A stretch of 27,345 nucleotides of DNA from Hofstenia miamia (taxonomy: Eukaryota; Xenacoelomorpha; Acoela; Hofsteniidae): the NCBI GenBank assembly GCA_900660155.1, contig CABFPE010000113.1, forward strand, positions 1,099,388 to 1,126,732, given 5' to 3'. A program made the translations under genes and the position numbers. Positions 19,845-27,345 of this stretch are shown one piece after another. A model generated the notes under the pieces. It saw only the letters and a program-made list of their open reading frames with translations. It was not told the DNA's origin and searched no databases. Each line of letters begins with the position of its first letter. The first letter of the stretch is position 1.

Positions 19845-20110
19845 GATGCTGATCAGTATACAATAAAATTCAACAGCCACATTTAAGAAATATAAATGGT
19901 GTCTTTGTGTGCTTTTTATTCAAAATTATGTTAACAAAATATTATTTATATGATATTCATGCCGCCACAATTTCCAGGCCTCAATTTAATCGAAAGTGTG
20001 ATCACTGTTAAAACAAGAGCTTTTTAAGCGTCAAATATTTATTACAAATAAACTTTTGAATTGTGACTATCATCACAAAGCATTTTGAAAGAGGTTTTTG
20101 AGCTCCTGGT
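19845..20110 (+). mobile_element. Probable Tc1/mariner-type transposase C-terminal relic
   Basis: The plus strand at 19959 reads MPPQFPGLNLIESV, corresponding to the WPPQSPDLNPIExxW signature around the third catalytic residue of Tc1-type transposases. It is followed by VKTRAF and, in other frames, a C-terminal-like stretch ILKEVFELLVNIY. The Asp of SPDLNP is changed to Gly, and stops interrupt every frame. The upstream catalytic Asp region could not be read with confidence, and no termini were found. Confidence 0.5.
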
Positions 20111-20386
20111 GAACATATATACTATTGATTGTACAAAATAACGTATTTATTTGTAAACCATCTGATATGTTTTTTTCAAATAGTTCAATTATTATTTCAA
20201 TTGAAATATTGTCATGATACTACAACATACTTTAAATATTTCCCTTTTTTGCTAATTATGTAATTTATGTTGTTTATATGGTTGTTTCAATAAGTTGCCT
20301 CTACTTAGGTTAAAAATCATTGAAACCAAATTTCTTAGTAATATTTTTATTTAATTTATCACCAAATTTTTAATAATGTTGTTAAT

Positions 20387-20470
20387 CTGAAGATCTTGAC
20401 CATGATAAAAATTGAACATGTTCATTGGAACCAATGCATAAAACTATAAGCTTTTTAGAGTTTCGTAGAG
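20387..20470 (+). pseudogene. Decayed tandem copy of the 20605-20709 exon
   Basis: It begins CTGAAGAT like the downstream exon, continues with matching GGAACCAATG and AAGCTTT-TAGAGT blocks, and ends CGTAGAG before the same donor GTAGTATATTATTT. Similarity carries on into the following intron (GTATATTATGTTGTTTCTA versus GTATACTACGTTAGTTCTA). It is 84 rather than 105 bases, a difference of 21. Read in the same phase it gives AED, then one stop, then SLEPMHKTISFLEFRR, parallel to LWEPMDNAGSLESRR in the intact exon. The acceptor AG is replaced by AAT. This is a segmental tandem duplication of about 220-240 bp whose upstream copy has lost function as an exon. Confidence 0.7.
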
Positions 20471-20604
20471 GTAGTATATTATTTGGGTATATTATGTTGT
20501 TTCTAGAGTGCGATGTTAAGATATTAAATGCTTTTTTCCAACTATTAAAAATATTTTTTGTTGCTATATTAATGTAGCACCATTGTTCATTAACATTCAT
20601 TTAG

Positions 20605-20709
20605 CTGAAGATTCTATTGAAAATGATGTCTTTAACGATGTCCCAGCTGGGAGTGAGTATGATTTATGGGAACCAATGGATAATGCTGGAAGCTTGGAGT
20701 CTCGTAGAG
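20605..20709 (+). CDS. Exon of an unrecognised acidic-module protein (penultimate exon)
   Basis: The acceptor CATTCATTTAG ends at 20604 and the donor AGAG|GTAGTA follows 20709. The 105-base exon is phase 1 at both ends and encodes AEDSIENDVFNDVPAGSEY, then DLWEPMDNAGSLESRR. That is 35 residues, strongly acidic, without cysteine, ending in a dibasic RR. Its final base joins the next exon (21066) to make an alanine codon, as its own first codon does. I recognise no family. The next exon repeats the pattern (D)xFxDxPxxxxxxxL, so the protein appears to be built from duplicated short modules, each on its own exon. The upstream neighbour is a dead copy of this exon. Earlier exons were not found nearby; 245-319 is phase-compatible but distant. 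Any role (secreted peptide precursor, disordered acidic linker or other) is open. Confidence 0.55.
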
Positions 20710-20802
20710 GTAGTATATTATTTAAGTATACTACGTTAGTTCTACGTGCAATAGTAAGTTACTAGCAAAACTCGTGTAAATTGATATTTTCAATACTTTT
20801 AG

Positions 20803-20902
20803 CAACTCCGACTCTTCGCATGTTACCCATCGACTCTGGACTAAATGTAATGAATATGAGCCAAATAAATCTTATAAAAAATTGCTATATGATCGCATAA
20901 AT
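20803..20902 (+). CDS. Possible alternative terminal exon inside the intron
   Basis: Inside the intron between the two acidic exons, the acceptor CAATACTTTTAG (ending 20802) is followed by a CpG-richer segment. In phase 1 it is open for about 33 codons (ATPTLRMLPIDSGLNV, then NMSQINLIKN) to a TAA at about 20900. An AATAAA lies within it near 20871. It could be an alternative last exon, an eroded exon copy, or chance. The peptide does not resemble the acidic modules. Confidence 0.2.
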
Positions 20903-21065
20903 TTTATCAAAAGCTGCCAAATGGTCTAGAATTATAAGGGTTTAAAGGCACAACGCTTGTGAGTGTGACACACAAAATATCATGCAGCAAATATATTGAT
21001 AAATGTTTTACTAATTACTAAGCATAAATTCTAATGCTATTTTAATCTAGCATTATTTTTTGTAG

Positions 21066-21160
21066 CGTTCAAAGACATGTTCGAGGACATCCCAACTGAC
21101 AACCAGGAAGTTCCACTGGAGGATTTATTGTCTTTGGAATTCGACCTATTCAAGGATTAA
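21066..21160 (+). CDS. Last exon of the acidic-module gene, with stop codon
   Basis: The acceptor TTATTTTTTGTAG ends at 21065. The exon starts with two bases that complete the alanine codon left by 20709, then reads FKDMFEDIPTDNQEVPL, EDLLSLEFDLFKD and TAA (21158-21160). The frame is preserved exactly across the 356-base intron, which has GT-AG ends. The segment aligns with the preceding exon: MFEDIPTDNQEVPLEDL against VFNDVPAGSEYDLWEPM. This suggests an ancient exon duplication followed by divergence of the last copy. It is acidic and lacks cysteine. The product is not recognised. Exon composition and the joint phase make a real gene likely, but expression is not shown by sequence. Confidence 0.55.
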
Positions 21161-22273
21161 ACGTATCGAGTGTCTTAACTGGTGTGAGGTGTTTTTAATA
21201 TTTGTAGTTAGAAATTAATCTTAAATAAGTAACTACCCATAGACTAAAAGATTTTGCAAGATTCATGAAATTGCATGTTTCATAATTGATAGAATGGCTT
21301 GTATTGTACTTCATATTCGCTGTCCTTGTTTGAATCAGTTTGTAAATTCCAAATGTGTATTCAATAACTTCAAAAGGTCAATAAGAACCTATTTCATTTG
21401 TACTGATTGAAATCCACAATATTTCGGAGGGTAAATACTGTTAACTTCGTATTCATTCCACTTTTGCTTGCATAAGCTGCAATCTTCATTATTTGAATTA
21501 TACGATATCCAACTAACCAATCAGCAGTATTTTGATAATAAATGAAATATTAGATGATATTTAATCCATTCTCATTGGCTAGTCTTTTATGTTGTATTTA
21601 TTATTAGTGGTAATGGCTATTAGTACGCGCATTGCTTTTTGGTTTTTCTGGCTGCTTTTCTTCATGTTCCACTGTGCAATTACATTCCAAGTTGTTCTTC
21701 TGATATCATGTTTGGCTTTCTTCCAATTATATTTCTGTTGTTTGTATTGTGCCTTATGTCCATATCGTTCTCCATTGTGTGTGTATGTGTGTGTATAATA
21801 TGTTCAACAAAAAATTAATTATTTCCGGCAGCTCTTCTAATTTCATGGGTTTTGTTTGAATATTTGTCGTAGATTTTCAAAATACTAACCTGGTGATAAT
21901 TGTAAAAACATATTGAACCTTTTAACTCTAGTAATCTATTAAGTTTAATCGATCTAATTGATTTCAAATGATTATTAAAATTTATATTTGAAATTCGTAA
22001 AAAAATTAATAGGTTTTTATCATCATTAGACTATATTATCTATTAATTTAATGAACATGGCTATATTTTAGAAGCATACTCGAACTTCTATCCGTTGCTT
22101 TCAGATTTTTAGTATCGTTGTTAGTTCGTGAGTTATAGGTGTTCAAATATTTGTCAAAAACCATTAAACATTTTCAAAATTTCTTAGGGTGTTTTTCATG
22201 ATTGTGTAGAAAATTTTAAACGCATATAGCTCAAAATCTATTAATGCTATGCTCAATCTGAAAGCAACACATT
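21161..22273. other. 3' flank of the acidic-module gene and AT-rich spacer
   Basis: The first few hundred bases are probably the 3' untranslated region. A T-rich stretch at 21589-21798 ends in a short (GT)n tract. It gives a hydrophobic frame on the plus strand and a basic frame on the minus strand, neither recognisable. Confidence 0.35.
21537..21542 (+). promoter_or_regulatory. Possible polyadenylation signal AATAAA
   Basis: An AATAAA lies about 380 bases beyond the stop at 21160, on the same strand. In such AT-rich DNA the hexamer occurs often by chance, so this is only a candidate. Confidence 0.2.
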
Positions 22274-22690
22274 GATAGAGGTGAGTCTTTCTCGCTCTAA
22301 ATCCGCGACCCGGTTCTGGCCCATCAAGGTACGCTTTCAACTCCGCAACCTCTGACTTTGCACACGGCACTCCTCAATGGGTTTGGGATATCTTTGTACA
22401 TATCGAGAAACCTTTAAAATTCTTTACTGCTTCCATTTACTCAAAACTTTATAAATACTTGAACGTTAGGTATGGAGAGAATTGAAATCTTTCTCAAAAA
22501 TTCGACATTTTCAAATGAAAATTGCTAATCACCTTCAACCATAGCAATATGCTTTAATAGAAATTTTCAACATTGCATTAAAGCATGTTCCCCCATAGAC
22601 CATCTCATGCCTCACGATTTTCAAATTTGCTAATAGACTTGGAGAAAATTCTTTGTAAATGTGGAAAAACGGGTTGTACTTTAAATAGAC
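22274..22690 (+). repeat. Dispersed repeat, copy 2
   Basis: Same orientation as copy 1 at 4620-4995, with blocks in the same order: GATAGAGG, TCAATGGGTTTGGG, GAACGTTAGGTATGGAGAG, TGAAAATTGCTAATC, CATGTTCCCCCATAG and TTCTTTGTAAATGTGG. This copy is slightly longer and more GC-rich in its first 100 bases. Minus-strand open frames in it (22164-22370 and 22535-22750) show no recognised domain. Confidence 0.6.
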
Positions 22691-22859
22691 GATAGGCAGT
22701 TTAAAGTTAGTATGAACTGCGAGCATATTACATTTCAGGTATGTAATCAATGCAACAAGACTGAGTTTCTAAGCTTGAAATGGGTATTTTGATGACTTCC
22801 TCCAAGTTGTGAAACAGAAAATGCTAATGAGCGAGGTAACTAGTTAGAGAGGATCTTAC

Positions 22860-23130
22860 ATCAACAATGTGCTTCTTTCCCATAAATATCTTTGATTCTG
22901 ATGGCAGAGTATGTAGGGGTGTTATCTTGTTGCAACCAAACAAGAATCTTCCCAAATTGTACATTTTTTATAATGACAGTGCAAAATTCTGTTGAACACA
23001 TTCTGGTTCACAGAGATTAATTTCATGTCCCAATGCATAAATATTTTTCATGCCACGTTTTTAATGTGATAATCTCCTATTTGGCGTTTCCTCTATTATG
23101 CATTGCTATTTCATTTGTGATCATTATCAC
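22860..23130 (-). mobile_element. Tc1/mariner-superfamily transposase relic around the second catalytic Asp
   Basis: The minus strand at 22862-22961 reads VQFGKILVWLQQDNTP, then TYSAIRIKDIYGKEAHC and a stop. This matches the (W)xQQDNAPxH motif carrying the second catalytic Asp of Tc1/mariner transposases. Just upstream, in another frame, MKNIYALGHEINLCEPECVQ may belong to the same relic. The His expected after DNTP is Tyr. No third-residue motif or terminus was identified. It is separate from the element starting at 23217. Confidence 0.5.
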
Positions 23131-23216
23131 AATGGCTTAGTGATCGCTGAATGGAAATATAATGAGGTTCAACATTTTCTTCAGTTCAATGCTGTATTCG
23201 TTAAATTTTCGATATA

Positions 23217-23935
23217 CAGGGTAAGTCAGTGAAATAGCCGGATTTCAATATGCTTTTAGACAATGAAAATGTGAAAATTTTCAAAAAATATTTTACCAGA
23301 CAATAGCAAAATATCCAAAATTTATATTGAATATTTAATTTACATACACAAACTATATATTCTTAACCTGTCTCTTCTCTCGAATCACATATTCCAATCT
23401 TTTCTGATGCTTCATAAAAAGACTTTCTAACACATTTTTGATATTGACTGGTAAGCTACAGAAATTTTTGCTTTCAAATAATCCAAATTTTGTGGAGCAG
23501 TTTTGTATACGTCTAGCTTCAGCTTTTCCCACAAAAAAATTGCATACTGTTAAGTCTGGGCTGCGTGCAGGCAACATTCTTGGCCCGCCCCCTCCAATCC
23601 ACATGTGCAAATTTAGTGTCTAGCCACAAGTGAACATCTCTGTGAAAATGAGCTAGAGCTCCTTCTTGCACAAGACTTTATTGAATAGTCGACATCATTT
23701 AAGCTCCGGTTCCACAAATGTCTTCAGCATTTCCAGATATGAGGCTTCGGTTAGAAAGTCATCAAAAAATAATGGGCAATGACACCGCCTTTTCATATTC
23801 CTGCCCACACTATCACTTTTGGGCTGTGAAGAGGCTGACACCCAGTGTGGATTTTCTTTTGCCCAGTAGCGCATGTTGTGACAGTTTACACATCCATGCA
23901 GAGCCACTTTAGCAGAAATCCATTGGACTTCATTT
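23217..23935 (-). mobile_element. Second mariner-type (DD34D-like) element, truncated and frameshifted
   Basis: The left end CAGGGTAAGTCAGTG at 23217 directly follows TA, as in mariner-type insertions. On the minus strand the protein part starts near 23935 with VQWISAKVALHGCVN, where the family has SDE (first catalytic Asp); the Asp is lost. It continues HNMRYWAKENPHWVSA (family pattern N.RYW..ENPH), PLFFDDFLTEASYLEMLKTF, FHRDVHLWLDTKF-like sequence in another frame, WIGGGGPRMLPARSPDLTVC and NFF (third residue region), and KHQKRLEYVIREKRQ near the C-terminus. The DNA-binding N-terminus and the right terminal repeat are missing. It belongs to the same broad group as the 14014-15354 element but is clearly a different lineage. 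Confidence 0.75.
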
Positions 23936-25399
23936 TTTTCTACTTACATTTATTTAATTATTTATGGGATAATTAAGATTAATTTCTTTTGTTTACTGTT
24001 TTGAAGCTTGTAGTTTGTAGATGGTTTGAGTAGTTTTGTACGCTTATTTTATTTATTTCAGATTTGTATTCTATTAATAAACAACTGTAATTTACTATAC
24101 TTTTGTAAACCATAATACAAATGCTCAGCCTTTGAATTAAGGCGACGTCACCCATTAAAATCAATAAGGTAGAAACCAGCAATTTTGTATTTGTTTGTTT
24201 TTTAAAAAATTTGTTTAAATTTAATCACAAATTTTTGGTTAGAACGAATATCCATTTGAAATAGAAACCTAATAAAAACAATTTATTTAAACTTACTTTT
24301 TGTATTAGTTTTTTTGATTAAATGATTTTATTTTGGTATTCTTTGGCTTAAATTATAATTATTAATCATCAAAACCAATAAATAATTAAGTGGAGCAACT
24401 CCTGAATTTCAAAGCCCTTTCGCAACTTTACATGTAACTATTCAGGCAAAGTCTAAATGCAATTGCTCTTTGCTAGTTAAAAATTTTTAAAACACTGCAC
24501 AATTGTAACTCTGTTAATTTTTTTCATTGCGATGTTTACATTTCATCATTAAAGTACCTTTTTATTCCAGCAAGAGAATAGACTTTGATTGTAGTAAAGA
24601 CACTTCACCAGCAGCCAAAATTGTTGAATTTTGTTTAAATCAGTGAAATGGTCCAATCGCTATCAACACTCTCAAAAACTATATGCCGGTATTGGCCCAG
24701 TAAAAAATAGGAAATTCTAAGAGTCAGCATGAGCAGTTCGTGCACCTAAACGCAGTTAATTTTAAAATGTAGTGGATGCTACAAAATTTGTTTACGAAAT
24801 AATTGCAGTCTACATGAGGCTATACTGTTGAAGCAAATCCACCTTTTGGTTTACAATTTATGTTTTTGAGCTCTCAAGGGGGCCTGTAATTGATGAAAAG
24901 TACTACTCTGATAGCTATTTTCAGGAAATCCGCAGGGCATACCGTGCCTTCCAGGATTTATGTAAGATGCTGCACTCAAGCGGAATATCGAAAAATAGTT
25001 TTCTCTAGTAAATTTCTTGTGGAACGAGCATAGCAAACAGAGTTGCAATGAGATTTGACATGGTGAAATTGCAAAATAAATGATCCGAATTGTTTGTTTT
25101 TTTTAGAATTTAGAACGTTTCTTGCAGTGCATTGCTAAGGGTATACTTACACTAAATGTTTCAAAGTCGATTTTTAATCGTAACTATTAACCACTTATAA
25201 GAGACTACAATATGAAATAAAGTGAAACTGCTCTGTTATGTAGACAGCGCAAGCCAAATTAAAGTTATTGTGAGCTTGAATCAATAAATATAAATGTGCT
25301 GTACTAACAACGTATTCACCTCAGAAAGACCAACTATGCAAAGCACACATGGCTCTAAACGAGGGATAATATGAACATTTAGACAAAAAATATGCAATA
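23936..25399. other. AT-rich spacer with unrecognised less-AT-rich patches
   Basis: The stretch 24840-25050 is somewhat richer in G and C and is open on the minus strand for 65 codons. A CAG|G acceptor-like and a T|GTAAGA donor-like site bracket a 37-base segment (24925-24961) on the plus strand, too short and unsupported to call. Nothing else was recognised. Confidence 0.35.
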
Positions 25400-26421
25400 T
25401 ATATTGATTGCATATACCTACTATGAAAGGCGTATGAAATGAGCGTTCTGCAGTAAATGCTTTGGTTGTCTGCCAAAATTCATGTTGGAGGTCCTTAAAA
25501 AGAGGCTAATCATTTCAAAGTGAAGAACGATGTCAGGAAGTTTGAGTTTGATTTCAGAATTCATAGCTTTCAGCAACGTCAATGACCTGTGTCTGCTTAT
25601 CAAAATTCTTAGTGGAAGGATGCATAATTATTCAGCACACCTTTTTAAAAAATCGGTTTTACTTCACTTAGCATGGGCTAAACAAGTAATATGTAGTAGT
25701 TTTAGCAAATGATTGAAATAAGCGAACTGCCTTTTTCATGTATACGACTCCGTCTGTTATGAAAACCAAAATTCAGTGTTGTTACTGGAAGAGCCTTCGA
25801 TGGAATCTAATAAATTTTTAAATTTTGTTAATATTAGCTTCATGTTAAATCTTCGTTGAATAAGCAGATTTTTGAATATTGTTGGTTGCAAAGTCAAATA
25901 TAGTTCCGCAGACGAAGTCAAAATATTTTTCATTAATGCTATAATGCTTGATAGTATCATCGCACAGAATAATGCAACCACCATGATTAAACAAAAATTA
26001 TTGATCACTTTGAGCTGCGACTTCAAAGTTGTAATAAGGGAAAATATTTTCTTTAATTGAAGAATCAATCCAAGTTTAAGTTAAGCATAAAATTTTACTA
26101 TTATTTGCTATTGTATGCGGTAAACTCAAACGTATATTCAAATTTACTAAACATAGGCAATTCGTGTATATGCAGGTAACATCCGTTAGTCACAACCTTA
26201 ACCTGAGTGCCATTATGGAAAAGTTCTAAATTCTATTAGGCGATCTGACTAAGTTCAGCTTTCATATATAGGCCTATTGAAGGACATTCATAGCTTTTCA
26301 GCTTGTAGGCATTAGCTAATATAATTCTTTATTCCAAAAGGAACCTACATTTACTAAAAGTGGCCAAGGTAATCCCGTAATCAACGCTATTACCGCACTG
26401 CACTGCCACGTTCCAACACTG
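25400..26421 (-). mobile_element. hAT-type transposon relic with CxxH motif and terminal sequence
   Basis: On the minus strand near 25667-25765 two adjacent frames read LVFITDGVVYMKKAVRLFQS and LLKLLHITCLAHAK. This is the conserved hAT block in which a catalytic-domain Asp (.TD.A.YM) is followed by LH.TCLAHA, the C..H motif. The end at 26421 in reverse complement reads CAGTGTTGGAACGTGGCAG, then TGCAGTGCGGTAATAGCG, a typical hAT terminus with a GTAAT-rich subterminal region. The transposase lies in the right orientation relative to that end. The opposite terminus was not located; CAGTGCATTGC at about 25124 is a possibility. Stops and frameshifts break all frames. The 103-codon hydrophobic frame at 25757-26068 lies inside this relic and is not taken as a gene. 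Confidence 0.6.
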
Positions 26422-26740
26422 GCAGCGCAATAATTTTTTCCGCCTCATCAGTTTAATAGGGCTAATTAACCCCTTCAACACACACTACAGCCGTTNTAGC
26501 CGTTCAAATAACCTATGCTTCCTCCCTCTCATCTCGCCGCCTAATTTCTTCACACTAGCAGAAATTTACACTCTAAGATCTTCTCTAATGCTTAACAATG
26601 TTTTGTAAATATCTATATTTTGTACATTTACTAGCGACCCTCAGGCTATGGAAATTTCATTATCTAAATGCTAAAAATCATTTTCATTCAAAATTGTTAA
26701 TAGTAGTGTAGGAAGAACAGAGGAGAGGTCACAAATGAGT
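26422..26740. other. Less AT-rich spacer with an unresolved base
   Basis: The stretch 26440-26580 is pyrimidine-rich (for example CCTCCCTCTCATCTCGCCG) and holds an N at 26496. No exon or repeat was recognised. Confidence 0.4.
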
Positions 26741-26900
26741 CACCAGTTGATTGACAGCTCACTAGTGATTCAGTGATATCGAGGGAGTGTTTGCAAATGT
26801 TAATTAATGAGTCATCTAATTGATACTTGGCGCTAAGTGCTTTTAAGATCTCACTAATTGATTTTTTTTGACAGCTCGGGGGTAACTGGCTGACAGCTTG
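26741..26900. repeat. Cluster of short direct repeats (TTGACAGCTC, AATGAGTCA)
   Basis: TTGACAGCTC occurs at 26751-26760 and 26868-26877, with a variant CTGACAGCTTG at 26890-26900. AATGAGTCA occurs near 26734 and again near 26807, each followed by a related A.TTGAT stretch. The arrangement suggests an old, degenerate tandem duplication of about 70-120 bases. Confidence 0.4.
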
Positions 26901-26970
26901 CTAATAGCTTTTAATTAGTGTACCATATTCGGGTCTATTTGCATGATTCATGTTCAAATTTAGTTTACAC

Positions 26971-27171
26971 TTTTTGGTATGAGTAATTTTTGATATCACA
27001 AATGTTTGCATTACGCCATGTTAATATATTCCGTATTATAACAACCCCTTTCGGGTTCACCTTGATAATATCACAGGCCATTTTTGGTATGACTAATTTT
27101 TGATATCGCAAATGTTTGCATTACATCGCGTTAATATATACCGTATTATAACAACTCTTTTCGGTTTAACT
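26971..27171. repeat. Two-copy direct tandem repeat, 110-bp period
   Basis: TTTTTGGTATGAGTAATTTT at 26971 and TTTTTGGTATGACTAATTTT at 27081 begin two copies alike over about 90 bases. Both run through GATATC-CAAATGTTTGCATTAC, GTTAATATAT and CCGTATTATAACAAC to CTTTTCGG / CCTTTCGGG. Differences are scattered substitutions, so the duplication is not recent. It may be the start of a longer satellite array or a fragment of a transposon terminus. Confidence 0.85.
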
Positions 27172-27345
27172 CGCTTTTTGGGAATTTTTTTCAAAATGAC
27201 TTCACCCTGTTTTCAAAAATACATAGTCTCATTTACGTAAACAACATTATCGTTTCTAAGCAAACAAACTATTTTAAAACTATTTCGCTAATACATGTGG
27301 AAAATATTAAACATAGTTAAACAAATTTTCTTAAAGCGCAATACA
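27172..27345. other. AT-rich end of window
   Basis: Nothing recognised. Confidence 0.5.

Noticed and set aside
21589-21798. Hydrophobic 69-codon frame with three membrane-like segments
   Set aside because: A T-rich strand gives Phe/Leu-rich frames automatically. The opposite strand is equally open and gives a basic peptide; neither has support.
25757-26068. 103-codon minus frame with a membrane-like stretch
   Set aside because: It lies within the hAT relic, whose true motifs are in other frames, and the hydrophobic part looks like chance.
1-27345. CRISPR array, tRNA, rRNA, or LTR/virus-like element
   Set aside because: No regularly spaced identical repeats, no cloverleaf, no rRNA-like block and no paired long direct repeats with matching coding parts were seen.

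Overview
This is a very AT-rich stretch of eukaryotic, almost certainly invertebrate metazoan, nuclear DNA. No operon, ribosome-binding site or long continuous ORF is seen. Instead there are short exons with consensus splice sites, AT-rich introns and spacers, microsatellites, and remains of several animal transposon superfamilies (Tc1, two mariner-type lineages, pogo, hAT and a non-LTR LINE). A TTAGGG-type telomere-like motif sits inside one small element. The species cannot be named from the sequence alone. Two single unresolved bases (15393 and 26496) show that this is draft assembly. No LTR element, Polinton or other virus-like copy was recognised.

Layout. 0.2-1.4 kb: a candidate 75-bp exon (245-319), then a 5'-truncated LINE end on the minus strand. 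2.1-3.1 kb: a foldback-type non-autonomous element with hairpin-bearing terminal inverted repeats. 4.6-5.0 kb and 22.3-22.7 kb: two diverged copies of one dispersed repeat. 6.2-10.4 kb: mostly AT-rich spacer with two candidate small inverted-repeat elements, GC-rich GGGTC-type islands and a 34-bp near-perfect palindrome. 11.4-13.6 kb: a small hAT element with an exact 8-bp target duplication, a hAT 3' end with dimerisation domain, and a three-unit 31-bp tandem repeat. 14.0-17.2 kb: a nearly full-length but decayed mariner-type element, a (TA)n tract, a nearly full-length decayed Tc1 element, and a pogo-type N-terminal relic that abuts the Tc1 end. 17.6-20.1 kb: possible hAT, mariner and Tc1-type relics on the plus strand. 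22.8-26.4 kb: further transposase relics on the minus strand.

The only good candidate for a living host gene is on the plus strand at 20.6-21.2 kb. It consists of two short acidic exons (20605-20709 and 21066-21160) with clean splice sites, compatible phase-1 junctions and a stop codon. The two exons encode similar modules. A decayed extra copy of the first exon lies just upstream (20387-20470), so the locus appears to grow by tandem exon duplication. The 245-319 exon is also phase 1 at both ends and on the same strand. It could belong to the same gene across a long transposon-filled intron, but that is inference. Everything else reads as a transposon graveyard lying in introns or intergenic DNA.
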